Source: Allomyces arbusculus
Lineage: Eukaryota; Blastocladiomycota; Blastocladiomycetes; Blastocladiales; Blastocladiaceae
Direction: 5' to 3'
NCBI GenBank assembly: GCA_027604705.1
Contig: JADHYV010000051.1
Span: 83,761 to 147,760, forward strand
DNA length: 64,000 nucleotides
A program made the position numbers and the translations under genes. Below the pieces are notes generated by a model. It did not search any database and was not told the origin of the DNA. It worked only from the letters and a program-made list of their open reading frames with translations. This document shows positions 35,358 through 46,353 of this stretch, in pieces; the first letter of the stretch is position 1, and the number at the start of each line of letters is the position of its first letter.

Positions 35358-35695
35358 GAGGGGGAGACTTTGGATGTAGGGACGGAAGCTTCACTAGTGA
35401 GGGGACAAGTCAGGGAGAGGGACTAGTTTTTCGCTTGACTTTGCGCGTTAGTTTTAGGTGTAGTAGATTTAGTTCGGAACCGTTTTCTTCGTGATGTCCA
35501 TTTCTGTTGATCAGTCGCGGCCTGATATGAACCAGCAACTTTGACGCAAAACCATCAGAAAACCGTCAGAAAACCGTCAGAGTTTGGCAAAGCAGTGCGT
35601 GTCTGCCGGGCAGGCAAAAGGGACATCAAAAATAGGGGCCAAGCAAAATGCTCGCCAGCGAGGCTCGTCAAAAAAGGAAACGGAAACCTTGACCA
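35358..35695. other. convergent intergenic region
   Basis: This is the 3' flank of the chitin synthase (plus) and of the membrane protein gene (minus). It contains a short direct repeat of aaaaccgtcaga near 35550-35582. No gene was seen. Confidence 0.45.
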
Positions 35696-38674
35696 TCACC
35701 ACCTCCCGGTCTCTGGGTCACCGCCCGCTTTGACCCCCACACCCGCACTCGCCTGCGCCCTCTCGTGCGCGCGTCTCGCCTGCTCAATGGCCCTTGCGAG
35801 CCGCGACTGCTCGTGCTTGGCCTTGGCCGCCGCCTTGGCCGCACGGTATGCGTCGCGCCGCTGCAAGTACATTTCCCACTCAGTCTCAAACTCGGCGCAC
35901 TCGCGCAGGTATTCTTCGCGGATTGCGGCGACCCAGGGGTAGAACCGGCCGGTAATGAACGGCGGGGCAATCTGCGGCACGTTCTTGTACCGCAATCCGC
36001 GACGCAGCGCAGAGAGAGGCGATCGGCCGAGCAGCGGCAGTGCTGGCGCCGCCACGTCTTCGACCGACTGGGCCAAGTCGGCGGTCAACTGCGAAATCAC
36101 GCGCGGGCCCGCGGCAGCGACACGGCGGACCCCCGGAGTGCTTGGAGATACCGATGAAGGGCCCGACCGCGACGGCGGGACCGACATGCCGTCGAGGGGC
36201 GTATCCCCGGGGGTCGCACCAGGCAGATACACGCCCGCGCGCGTCGCAGCCGCCCATAACTGCAAGTGCGCGTCGACCCGCCACTCGAGCGCCGAATAGA
36301 GCGCCAAGACCGACCGCGGCCGTGTCGAGTGGGCGCGTTTCGCAACGGCCGCAAGGGAGCGGCGGCGGTGCGCCGACAAGGGCACGGCCGCGAGCCACGT
36401 GTCGAATGCCACGTCCCGCGCGCGCGCGACGGTCGGGTCGAGGTCGGCGGGGTCGTCGACGACTTCGTCGCCGGACCACTGATACTCTGGGATCGCCTCA
36501 TGGTCAGAGTCCGAGTACTCTTCCGATGATGACGAGCTTGAAGAGGACGAGGACGACTCCGATTGCGATGACATGAGCGACGCCTCGGCCGAGTTCGGGT
36601 CGAGTTGCGCGGGGGCCACGTCTGGCACGGGGGTCGCGCTGCGAGACCGCATCCCACGGTGTGGACCGACACGGCGCGCCCTTGCGACTTGGACGCGCGG
36701 AATGCCTGGAATGCTTTTCCGCTCCATGACTTTGACACGGAACTTTGGGGTCGAGTCGCCTCCGATAGCGGCGCCAAAGTCGAGAGCCGAGGCGCTGTCC
36801 GTGCGGTGCATGCGCAATCGTGAAGCCAGCGACGAGAGCGCCCGGGATGGGTGCGATTTACGCGCGCGGAAGAGCATTTGGCCGTGCGAGTCAATCCCGT
36901 CCATGGGGATCGGGAGCTTGGTGAGCAGGAACAGCTGCGGCCGCTGGTTCGGGTACTTGGGTGGGAAGTGCACGCGGAAGTAGATGCGGTGGTCTTCAAG
37001 CGGGCACTAAGGATCGTAGCAATGAGCTAGTGATAGAAGAGTCACAGGGAACAGAGACGTATGCAGAATCAATGGGTACCTCGGGTGGGGGACGGTACAT
37101 CCCGACCCAATCGCACTCGTATGGCCGTTTCCAGTCAATCGGGGCCACGGGAAGACGGTGCCGCAGAAGATCGAGTTGGTCCTCGGCCATGGCGCATATC
37201 CGGCGCTCTTGGCGCGACCCCTTGGCATACCCGTCGCGCAGCTCCTGGACCCGGCGTAGACTGATGAGTGTCTGGCCGATGACGAGCACGTTCTTCATGG
37301 CCAGCGCCGTCGCAACGACTTGGAACTGGGTCCACAGCAGGAGACGCAGCGTCAAAATGACGGCGTTGAGAAAGATTAAGACTGGTCGGCCCATGCGCTC
37401 GCGCAAATACGAGCCCGTCATGTGTTGCGAGATCATATCTGAGGGAGGAGATGAGCGTCAATGGGTTAGCAGAGTCCCTCCGGAAGCAAGACAGTTGGTC
37501 AGAGGGCACACCTCGGAACACCATCTTGCCGTGCCGCAACGTGACAGCATGACCCAGATGAAACAGCGCCAGGGCCAGCTGGGCGACAGCGACGGCCATG
37601 ACCGTGTAGAGCAGCACCAATGACTTGATCTCGGGCTCATTTGGATGCACTCGCGCGAAATTGGGCCCATACTGGAAATTCTCATACATGGCGACCGAGT
37701 CGATCATGTCAACGGCATAGCTGTTGAGAATGCCCTCGAGATGCATGTTAAAGAGCGGCTTGGTAGTCGACTCGACGATGATGCGCGTAATGACCATGGC
37801 CGCGAGCGGCAAGAAGCGCACGGCCGCAATCGTGGCGCCCATGTTGAGCGAGGTCGAGAGCGTGCCGTCGTCGGACCACGGAAGCGTCGCGGGTGTGCTG
37901 AGCACGTAAATGACGGGCAATCGCGCCAGGGTGGAGAACAGCAGCGTAGCAGTCAGGTACGTCACGACGCGGAGCGAGTACTTGTCCGGGATCATGCGGT
38001 GGTAGAAACCAAGCGTTCGCACAGCCTTGGGGAGCTGATAGACGGCGGTTTGGTTGGCCGCGTCGTCGGCGAGCGCGTCCTCGGCTCCATCGTTGACGTT
38101 GACATTGTTGGCCAATGCTAACGAAGCGAGGTTCGCATCAGAAGCAACCGGATGCCGTATCAAAGAAGCCAACATGGACATGCGTACGCAGAGGTAACTG
38201 CAGTCCACCCAGATCGGGCTTGAACCTGAGCCCTGTAATTAAGTTGGCAATTGCGAGAGCGAGCAGGACCAGATCCACGAGCACAAGCAGGTGCCAGAGC
38301 TTGTTCCCGAGCATGACTTGCAGCGAAATAGCGTGCAGCACCATGACGACGCCCGCGACGGCACCAAGTGCAAATCCAAAGACGACGAGGTTGACGACAA
38401 CGTGCGGCGGGTCGGAAAGTCGTGGTAATGCCGCGAGCAGGTGCGCTGGCTTGGTCGCAGTCGGATGCAAGGGCGCTGACGGGCGGATCCATCGTCGGCG
38501 GTGGCGTACACGGTGCGTCGTTGCGCCGGTCTTTGCTGGTCCCTGCAGAACCGGTTGCAGAGAACTGGAGCTCGCGTCGCGTTCGGGGACCGCTTGTTCT
38601 GCGAGCCCGCGTGCCCGCCGTTGGCGACGCGGCGTCGGTGATGCTTCGGGCGAGATGAATGGGTTCGGGAGCAT
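35696..38674 (-). CDS. unrecognised multipass membrane protein with long cytosolic tail
   Basis: Four minus-strand exons, 38674-38188, 38117-37512, 37438-37080 and 37006-35696 (donors GTACGC, GTGTGC, GTACCC), give 920 residues. About six hydrophobic helices occur in the first half: VVVNLVVFGFALGAVAGVV, LWHLLVLVDLVLLALAIANL, VVTYLTATLLFSTLARLPV, FLPLAAMVITRIIV, LVLLYTVMAVAVAQLALAL and VLIFLNAVILTLRLLLW. The second half is hydrophilic and probably cytosolic. It has a serine run followed by EEYSDSD, an Arg-rich region and an alanine-rich charged helix near the C-terminus (RAAKAAAKAKHEQSRLARAI). I recognise no family. The N-terminal about 80 residues are Arg/Ser/Pro-rich without a signal peptide. 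Phases at all three introns agree, which supports the model. Confidence 0.7.
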
Positions 38675-39093
38675 TTTTTTTTTGCGTCCTTAATGCTCGG
38701 GCTCGTACTTGCTTGTACTTGCGCTACCGTGCGGGACAGTGAACGGGTCTACTTGCTTGCTAGGTATTCGATCGGTTGCAGCTGCAGTTGGTCCATTTCT
38801 GGATGGTGGTGCTGCTGGTCCGTCGCCAGCGCCTTCGACACGCGCGGTCGAGCGCGGCGGCGCCGTGTTCGCGCGGGAGTGATGTGCGCGAGAAATTGGT
38901 GGGAAGTGGCGAGTGCGAGACTCCCGCGAGACAGAGGCGCCTGCGATGGTGTCTGCACGTGGGAAGTGGCTGATCAGCCTGATCAGCAGCAACAGCCTGC
39001 GCATCGAGGATCAACCACCCGGCAGAGTGCTTGCTCTTCACTCTCCTCGCTCCTTGTGCTAATCAGCGCCCAACAACTCCCATTGCCGCCGCC
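38675..39093. other. divergent promoter
   Basis: This separates the membrane protein gene (minus) from the PPR-like gene (plus). A T10 run lies immediately upstream of the minus-strand ATG. No TATA box was seen. Confidence 0.4.
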
Positions 39094-40971
39094 ATGTCGA
39101 GCCGGCTCCCCGTTTCCATCTTGCGCGCGGTCAAGCGCGCGAGCCCGCGCAACTGGCCGCCACCAACACCCGAGCTCGCCGGCGCGCAATTTCCTGCCTT
39201 TCACGAAGCCGACGATTTGGGCAAGGCCGACGATTTGGGCAAGGCCGACGAGCCGACGCGCGCTTTGCACACCTTCCTCGTGTCGCTTCTCGACAAGCGC
39301 GGCAACCGCCGCAAGGACTTGGCGGAACCATACGACGTGCTCAAGGACCACGGCCATCTACGCCGATTATTGCCCGCCATTCCACGCTATCTCGCGCACT
39401 TGCAGCGCTCTTTACGTCGACCCGATCACGAACGCTTGGCGCGCGTCTGCCTCGAAATCTACGCGACGTTGGGTGACCCGGTGTGGGCTCAGGAAGCGGC
39501 TGCCGAACCGGACCGGTCCATCTGCCAGTGTCGTCGCGAACCGCTCTACCAGGACCCGAGTTTACGCCGGGTCGGGATCTGCCCAAAATTCGACTACAGC
39601 GCCCCGAGGACAAGGGCCGGCGACTGTCCAATAACCAACGGGTCGCTCTTGAAAAAAGTGCACCAGCACCGTGTTCTCGCGCTCGCCTCGCTCGGCCGTC
39701 CCGCTGATGCGCTGCGTGCTTTTGAAAACGATGCGCCCACGCACCCCAAGTCGACGGGCGAACCAAGGACGCTCACATCGCACGACCGCGCCGAATTTTG
39801 CGAAGTACCGCTCTGCGCGATCATGGCCTCGTTTGCCACGGCCGGCCACCCAGAGCACACGATTTCCGTTTTCCGCAAGTACCAGCCGAAGCTCCACCGA
39901 TCGGGCCGCGCGATTTCGCTTGTTCTCAAGGCCATGTTCTCGACGGGCGACGTGGTCGGCGCCTGCACGCTGCTCAAGGAAACTTCGCCCGAGGCCATGA
40001 CTATCGCGCACTACAACATGCTCATGAGCGGCTTGCTGGATGTGGGCGCGCACGACGAAGCCAAGCAGCTCTACGAAGGGCTCATGACCGTACCGCCGTC
40101 GTCCCCCGCCATGGTCCTGGACGCACACACGCACACGATTGCTCTCAAGATGTACCTTGGGCAGGGTGATGTGGCCGCGGCCATGACCATCTTCCGCTCG
40201 CAGTTCCGGTTTGCGCGCGATACGGTCGAGATTGCGCGGAACTCGGCATACCCGGTGCAGTTTGTTGCCACGGAATCCATCGACCCGGCCGCTGATGGCG
40301 GTCCACCGGCACACTGCCAGCCAACCGCAGAGACGTTTTCGACCTTGATTACAGCGCTTTCGAGCAGTGCGTGGGCGACACTCGACACGCTCTCGCTCGC
40401 GTGCCAGATGCATTACGAAATGCTGCACGGCGAGCATCTCGCCACGGCCACCATTTCCGGTAAACTGGTGACACGGTGCATTGCCGCCGATGAGCCGGGA
40501 TGGGCCCAGTCGGTCTTGCGCGAACATTTGGCCGTGAACGGTCCGCTCGATGCGCCATTCGTTGACGCTCTGCGCCGCGCGGCAATCGCCGCGAAAGACC
40601 CGCAGCCATGGATCGGCCCGGTCTTGCGCGAATGGCTCGAACGTGTGCACCCGGACTTGACGGAGTCCGAGAAGCCGTTTTGGGATCAGGTCACGGCGGC
40701 AGCGGCGAGGTCACCGCGGCAAACGTGGCGCGCGCGCGGGTGGCACGATCATTGGGACGGCGATCATGCGGTCAAGGATATGCGCCGTATCCGATTGCTC
40801 AGGCGGCGCGCGGTGCTTCGGGCCGCGTCGGCGCAGGGGGCGGCGGCGGTACCTGGGGAGCCGGAGATGACGCTTGAGCTGGTCGTGTCGGCGGACGGGA
40901 AGACGGTGGAGAGTGTTGGGTTTGGAGGTGTGGATGCGGGTGCCGATCCAAACGCTGCGCTTGCGGTCTAG
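39094..40971 (+). CDS. pentatricopeptide-repeat-like protein, probably mitochondrial
   Basis: A single exon encodes 625 residues. The basic N-terminus (MSSRLPVSILRAVKRASPR) looks like a mitochondrial targeting sequence. Helical-repeat sequence of PPR type follows, for example AIMASFATAGHPEHTISVF, NMLMSGLLDVGAHDEAKQLY and ALKMYLGQGDVAAAMTIF, each close to the 35-residue pattern. Such proteins usually bind organellar RNA in processing, stability or translation. A perfect 18-bp duplication at about 39209-39244 gives ADDLGK twice. The upstream in-frame extension to 39031 is less likely than the ATG at 39094, which has a good context (gccgccatg). Confidence 0.7.
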   Translation: MSSRLPVSILRAVKRASPRNWPPPTPELAGAQFPAFHEADDLGKADDLGKADEPTRALHTFLVSLLDKRGNRRKDLAEPYDVLKDHGHLRRLLPAIPRYLAHLQRSLRRPDHERLARVCLEIYATLGDPVWAQEAAAEPDRSICQCRREPLYQDPSLRRVGICPKFDYSAPRTRAGDCPITNGSLLKKVHQHRVLALASLGRPADALRAFENDAPTHPKSTGEPRTLTSHDRAEFCEVPLCAIMASFATAGHPEHTISVFRKYQPKLHRSGRAISLVLKAMFSTGDVVGACTLLKETSPEAMTIAHYNMLMSGLLDVGAHDEAKQLYEGLMTVPPSSPAMVLDAHTHTIALKMYLGQGDVAAAMTIFRSQFRFARDTVEIARNSAYPVQFVATESIDPAADGGPPAHCQPTAETFSTLITALSSSAWATLDTLSLACQMHYEMLHGEHLATATISGKLVTRCIAADEPGWAQSVLREHLAVNGPLDAPFVDALRRAAIAAKDPQPWIGPVLREWLERVHPDLTESEKPFWDQVTAAAARSPRQTWRARGWHDHWDGDHAVKDMRRIRLLRRRAVLRAASAQGAAAVPGEPEMTLELVVSADGKTVESVGFGGVDAGADPNAALAV

Positions 40972-41167
40972 TGCGATTTTGTTATCGTATTGTTATGTTG
41001 GGCAAATGCTATGTTGTGGGCGTGTTCTCGCTGGTCTCGAATGGAATACATTGTCACCCCTCGCGTATCGATTACATATGACTTGCGCCCACATCTCGAA
41101 CCAAACCAAAACGCACGTGGCGCTCTACGTTCGACGCCCTCCACACTCTCCACCGTGCGCCATACAG

Positions 41168-42709
41168 CTACTCATCGTCGTCTGACAAGAGATACTCTGC
41201 AATCTGGTCAAACAGCGGCACCTCAACGGGCCCGCGCGCCCCCCGACGGTCACGGCGTTGCAACTCATCCAGCACCGTCCCGCACCCCCAGCACACCAAC
41301 GCTACATGCCCTGCCGTCGTTGCGCCGTGTCGTGACCCCGCGGCCACATCCGCCGGCTCGAGCGGGCACTCGAGGCATAATGGACACATCGGCGCGTCGG
41401 TCGGCGGTGCGTGCAACTTCGCGGCCGTGCGGTAGACGGCACTGACGGTGCCCTCCTGCGTGGCCTCGAGCTTGGCGAGGAACGATTGCGTGATGTGATG
41501 CACGGACACCTTGAGCCCGGGCGGGCGTGCCGACGTGAGCGTCGGGAAGGGGATTACGTCCAGTGCGCGGAAGTACGTGAAGAGGCCGAGTTCCTTGGCC
41601 GTGAAGGTGGCGAGGGGCTTGAGGACCGTCGGTGATGCTGGAGGATCGAGAGGTGGTGAGGATTGCGATCGTGATAGTGTAAGCTCAAAAAACATACCAG
41701 TGCCGAGAGGGGTGGAGGTGGGAGCGAGGAATCGCGGAATCGACGCGCCCTTGCCCTTGGCCGTCGCCGCGATTACGCGGTTGGCGAGCGTGGTCGTGCT
41801 CGAGCCGAGGAAGAGATAGGTCGCGTCCTTGGCTGCGTGCAGCAGAAGGTGGGTTCGGATCGAGTCGAGCAGGTCTTCCTTGGCAGACGTCGATGGCGAC
41901 GAGTTAAACACGGCACGTAGCCGGTCGAGGGATGACTTGGTCGGGTCGGGGACTAAGAGCACAAATTGATCAGCTCAATCGGACGACCAGAGCAGCAGGC
42001 AACAGAGCGTTGTACCACCCGAGCTCACTGTCGTGTTTTCGACAACGAGCGTCCTTCCTGCTGCGTTCAAGTCGAAAGCGGAGGAGAGCTTGACAGTCCG
42101 CAGCGGAACCGCGTACTGGCGAACGAGCGCTTCGAGTCGCGGGTAGTAGGTCTGCAATCCATACCAAAATGACGGTTAGAGCTCAACTCACTCGCAACCT
42201 TTGTTGCGCACCAAACGCACCGGATCACAGGGAATAACCTCGGACTCGTCAATGAGCACGACAGACAAGAACGCAATCTGCGGAACCGCATGCGGCCTCG
42301 ATCGGTCCTGCTCGATGAGCATGGCCAAGAGGTGCAGCAAGGCCCTGGATTCGCAAACGCAACCGTCCAACAATCAATATTCGAATCGCTCGACTTGACA
42401 AGAAGACCGAAAAACGCACACGGAACAGCATCCGCCCGAAAGCGCCAGCACTCCCGACGGCCCTGAACTCTCCGAAGAGGACCCTGCCGGCCGCAGCGGT
42501 CGCAACTTTGACATTGCCGTGCGGAACTTGGCCTCGGTGCCCGTCAGGAAACACGCCTTGCAAAAAATCGACTGGCGTACGGCAATGGTTGCCTTGATCG
42601 TCTTGCACTTGGAGCAGTAGCCCTTTTCGGCCTCGCGACTGCGCGGCTTGGACATGCGGCCCGACTTGTTGGGCGTCGCCGGACGGTCATTAGCGGCCTG
42701 GTCGCACAT
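41168..42709 (-). CDS. NCS2: cytoplasmic tRNA 2-thiolation protein 2 (Ncs2/Ctu2)
   Basis: Five minus-strand exons, 42709-42420, 42344-42221, 42151-42016, 41952-41698 and 41637-41168, give 424 residues. It starts MCDQ, like other Ctu2 proteins. A CxxC pair (YCSKCK) and FCKACF form the N-terminal zinc site. The PP-loop-like segment is VLALSGGCCSVALLHLLAML, followed by TYYPRLEALVRQYAVPLRTV, DLLDSIRTHLLLHAAK, YLFLGSSTTTLANRVI and the C-terminal CPLC and CWGC pairs. Ctu2 partners Ctu1 (Ncs6) in Urm1-dependent thiolation of wobble uridine 34 in tRNA-Lys, tRNA-Glu and tRNA-Gln. For intron 3 two overlapping donors (GTGGTA and GTACAA, three bases apart) keep the frame; I used the second. Confidence 0.88.
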
Positions 42710-43327
42710 CGTGGTCAGGTCCAGGGTCAAGTCGAGATTGCAACTGGATTTGACGATTGCAAGTGGTCGCGAGTATTTGGTGCGGCTCTGGTCCGAAATT
42801 CGTGGTGGTGATTACAGCGCTGCTTGCTGGATTGTAATTGGCGGGCCAAACGCATCTTGTCACGCGCAAGTGACCAGCGCTCCCAGACGCGTCTTCGACT
42901 GGCGGAACGACGACGTCGATCCTGTTGCCGCGGGCAACGGTGCTGCAATGAGCCGCGAATGGAACAGCGTTGCCAGCAAGTGCTCATCCAAGCTATCAGT
43001 TGCTGCAAGTAATCTTGGATCAAGTTTTTGACAAGCGGAACATGGAGGGCAAAGGATCTGTCGCCATTTACGGTGCATCGCGGGCCGTGGACGTACAAGA
43101 TCTCGGTAGGCAAGCGAGCAAATGTACAACGGTGTGAACATCACGGTGACAGCGCCCGGCTTCGAAATAGAGCACCTGGAGGATGAGCAGAATGTCCTCA
43201 ACCGGTTCCAGTCGCCTGACCAGGCCGTTATGCTGCCCTACGACCAAGGTAGGGTCGACGGGCAATGATTGTGACAATGCAAGCGATTCTGACGGTGCCA
43301 AGCGATTCTGACGGTGGCCACGCATAG
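42710..43327. other. region between NCS2 and DNAAF3 with coding-like fragments
   Basis: The divergent promoter of NCS2 and the missing 5' end of DNAAF3 must be here. A 48-codon frame at 43122-43268 (starting MYNGVNITVTAPGFEIEHLE) and a frame around 42890-43030 look coding-like, but I cannot connect them to DNAAF3 or any other family. A 19-bp direct repeat lies at 43280-43316. Confidence 0.4.
43280..43316 (+). repeat. two direct copies of an 18-bp unit at 19-bp spacing
   Basis: The unit caagcgattctgacggtg occurs at 43280-43297 and 43299-43316, just before the first recognisable DNAAF3 exon. Each copy carries a ctgac branch-site-like motif. Confidence 0.75.
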
Positions 43328-45005
43328 AAAGCGAGCAGTCGCGGCCACTCAACGTCTTTTTGCTCGGCGTTGCGGAAACAGGGACGATGGTCAAGACGCT
43401 AGCCCGCGCGAGGAGGCACCTGAAGACGCACATTAACGTACGCATGATGGGCAGATCCTGAGAAGTGCGTGGAAACTGACGTCGTGGACCACGACTAGTT
43501 CTACGTCTCGGAACCGCAAACGTCGCTCTTGGCGCGTCACATTCTGCTGCTTTACATTGCATGCAGTGACGATCTCGCTCACCTCAGCTACAAGGGTCCG
43601 CACTGCTCGACACGGCCCATTTTTGCGCCCAGTTTTTGACTGCAACTGACGCACTCTCGTAGAGCGCGCTGATCTCTACCTCGAGCTTTACGGTTGCCTT
43701 TTCCTGCGGCAGAAGACGCACGATTGGCTTCGATTCAAGATCAACGATTTGATTCGGTCCGTTCTTCGCTTTATCGACTGTCCACGCTCGATGTGCCCAG
43801 CAATACCGACCTGACAGCCATGACCTCGTTTAGAATCGTCACGGACGCCCAGGGCACCTTCAGCGCGCTCATGAACTTCAACGCGCTTCGGTTCCGCGAG
43901 CGCGACGACATTGAGTTCGTCTTCAAGTTTTGGAAGTCCACGTCGGCGTTTCAGCTGGACAAGCTCTGGTACGAACGGATTCGAGCAGCCGCCTGCTCCG
44001 CTGCCGCCCCGGTGCTGACTTTGTTGAACGCTCCAGGGAATTCCGGCTGAAGCGCTTCTATCGCACGCAGTACGACTCGCGCGAGAATGCCGTCGACTGG
44101 GACTACCACATGAAGTTGCTTGACGGTGTACGCTTTTCATTGGTGCCTTTCCTTACCCGCCCACGATAATTGATTCGTTCATATTTCGGCACCACCAGTC
44201 CAAGTACATCCACAAGTCCGAGTTCCTCGCGTGGCGGTTAACAGGCATCGCTTTTGACCAGCGCGACGCGCCGCACACATTCCCGAATCGCACGCTCGCG
44301 ACCGTCGACGCTGTCCGCGACCCGACCGAGGGCACGACAGCCACGAAATGGGGCTACTTTGGAGACGTTGCAACGGGCCCGTGGGTTGCATGGGGCACCG
44401 ACTCGGAGAACAAGGACCTGCTCAAGACGGCCAACGACCAGCCGACGCATACGGCCGCAGAAATTGCGCAGCACAACGTGCAGGCGAGTCTTGCTGAACT
44501 GCACACGGGCCGGCCGGACCGGATGGACGGTGCCGCCATTCCGCTGCCGTCATTCTCGGTGCACTTTTTGCCGTGTGAGCCGGCACGCGCACTGACCAAG
44601 CTCGCAGCGGTGCCCGTGGACGTGGCCTTGATCGGCATGTCACTCGCGCATCGCGCGCCGGATGTGGTCCCGCTGCTCGACCGGGCCAAGGGTACGCTGC
44701 TCGTCGAGACGGCCAAGTGGGTCATGGACCTGAACAAGGACCAAAAAGGCACGTATCTCGAGAAGGTTGTCGACATGGTGCAGGCCGTCTCGACCACGCA
44801 CGCAGCGCCCGTGCACTTGCACAAGCGGCACCAGCGCAAAGTGTGGGAGGCGAGCGGCAAGTGGGCCAAGGTCGGGTCGCAATGGGACTACTTGATGTTC
44901 ACGGCCGGCGGGTCGGTCACGGCGGATGGGTCGGAAAGCGCGTTGGCAGCGGCCGTGGCGGCCGTCGACCTCGATGCCGGCAGGAAGGGGCGCGAAGGAC
45001 CATGA
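43328..45005 (+). CDS. DNAAF3: axonemal dynein assembly factor 3 (PF22/DNAAF3), 5' end unresolved
   Basis: Six exons are recognised: 43328-43437, 43499-43595, 43663-43756, 43801-43968, 44037-44127 and 44199-45005. They give 454 residues with the start missing. The first exon holds RPLNVFLLGVAETGTMVKTL, the Rossmann-like start of the family fold. Later come NALRFRERDDIEFVFKFW, EFRLKRFYRTQYDSRENAVD, FPNRTLAT, WGYFGDVATGPWVAWG, AAEIAQHNV and FSVHFLPC, closely following human DNAAF3. The protein helps preassemble outer and inner dynein arms in the cytoplasm, so the organism should make flagellated zoospores. The intron 43757-43800 is only 44 nt, the shortest modelled. The initiator exon was not found upstream of 43328. 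Confidence 0.87.
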
Positions 45006-46353
45006 ATGGCCGAGAGACTGGGCGTGACTATCGGCAGAAATACATAATTGGTTTTTGTCCGGTTGAAGGGCGTGCGCGCAAACTCTGGAAAGTGTTCGAG
45101 GTTCACATGAGGGCGATCCTCCTGTGTGATCCTGTCACAGACGCGCGTGCCTCGTTTTCATTTTTCCGAGCAATTGCGCGTGCGAGAAGACATCGGGAGG
45201 GCCAGCATAACCGATTCGACGCACACGCGCACAGGAGCGGCTTCTCGACTTGCCCCCATCGTGCGGACTCGCGTAGCCGGGCGGGCTCACGACTTCATGA
45301 GTGCTCGGCTTCGGCTGACGGACTTGTGACCCGCGCCTACTGGTGCAAGGCCGGACGAGAGCGCGCAGTTGTGAATCCAATGAAGCAGCCTGACCAAGCG
45401 AGCGAGCGCGCGCGTATTTAGCATCAGGTCTCAACGCCATGGGCCTGACCTGCTCGCCCGGCTCCGAATGAACGCTGCCTTGGTGTCATATTTTCACTAG
45501 GAAAGCTGATGTTCATCGAGGTCCCCTCTGCAAAATAGCAACGCTTCTGAACCTGTAACTGTTGCTTTTGACCCAATAAACCTCTGACAGCATCGACTCG
45601 TCATGAGTGCGCTGGAAGATCGCGTGCGCGCAAGTAGGTGGTTCCTGTGCAACAGCTGGGTCAAAGTACACGCATGATCAATGGATGATCATGGATCATG
45701 CGACCTTGGCGCGGTGGTGTGCTCACTAAGTAAAGGGTGTTTGATCTTTCGGCTCGGCACTTCGGCATTTCTCCACACTCTCGATCACCTCTTGGATGGC
45801 GTCAAACTGTTCGCGGCCTTTTCTAGTGCCGTGGTGCTGCAAAATTCATTTCACCCGCGGCTCCCGCGGAAACCAGGGTGGGGCGGGGGGCGTGCACTCG
45901 CAGGACAATACATTGGTTGTAATTTTGGAGCGTGCTCGAATTTGAGCCGCGTGCGCACCGCTCCATACCTGAAGCAAGGGGCACGCCGTCAACCTGTTCG
46001 CGGGTCGCATGACGCGCCGCGCGCGCTTGCTTCATGACCACGTGCGGCCGTGAGTTGAGAGCTCGGCCAGCAACCACGATCCCCTGCCTTGAACGCGCCA
46101 TCCATGACCTCGACGCACGCCAAGGGTCTGGAACAAACTGCTCGTGCTCGAAAAGACGAGAACTGTCTTCACCCGCTTGAACGTTTTCCCCAAGCCTGTG
46201 AAAGGACTGGCGAGCGCGGCGGTGCTCGCACCTATAAAGCCCGCCGTGCCCCAAGATCCAGATCTTCACCAAGCCTGCCTCTGCTCATCGCACTGTGCGG
46301 CTGCCAATAGACCAGCCTGATAGACCGGCCCCTCCCCTCAACCACCAACCACC
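45006..46353. other. 1.35 kb intergenic region, fungalysin promoter
   Basis: No coding sequence is supported. The stretch at 45400-45800 is less GC-rich. The proximal promoter of the fungalysin gene, with a TATA box, is at the right end. Confidence 0.45.
46233..46238 (+). promoter_or_regulatory. TATA box of the fungalysin gene
   Basis: TATAAA lies 116 bp upstream of the ATG at 46354, a spacing close to that of the two lipase genes. Confidence 0.6.
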
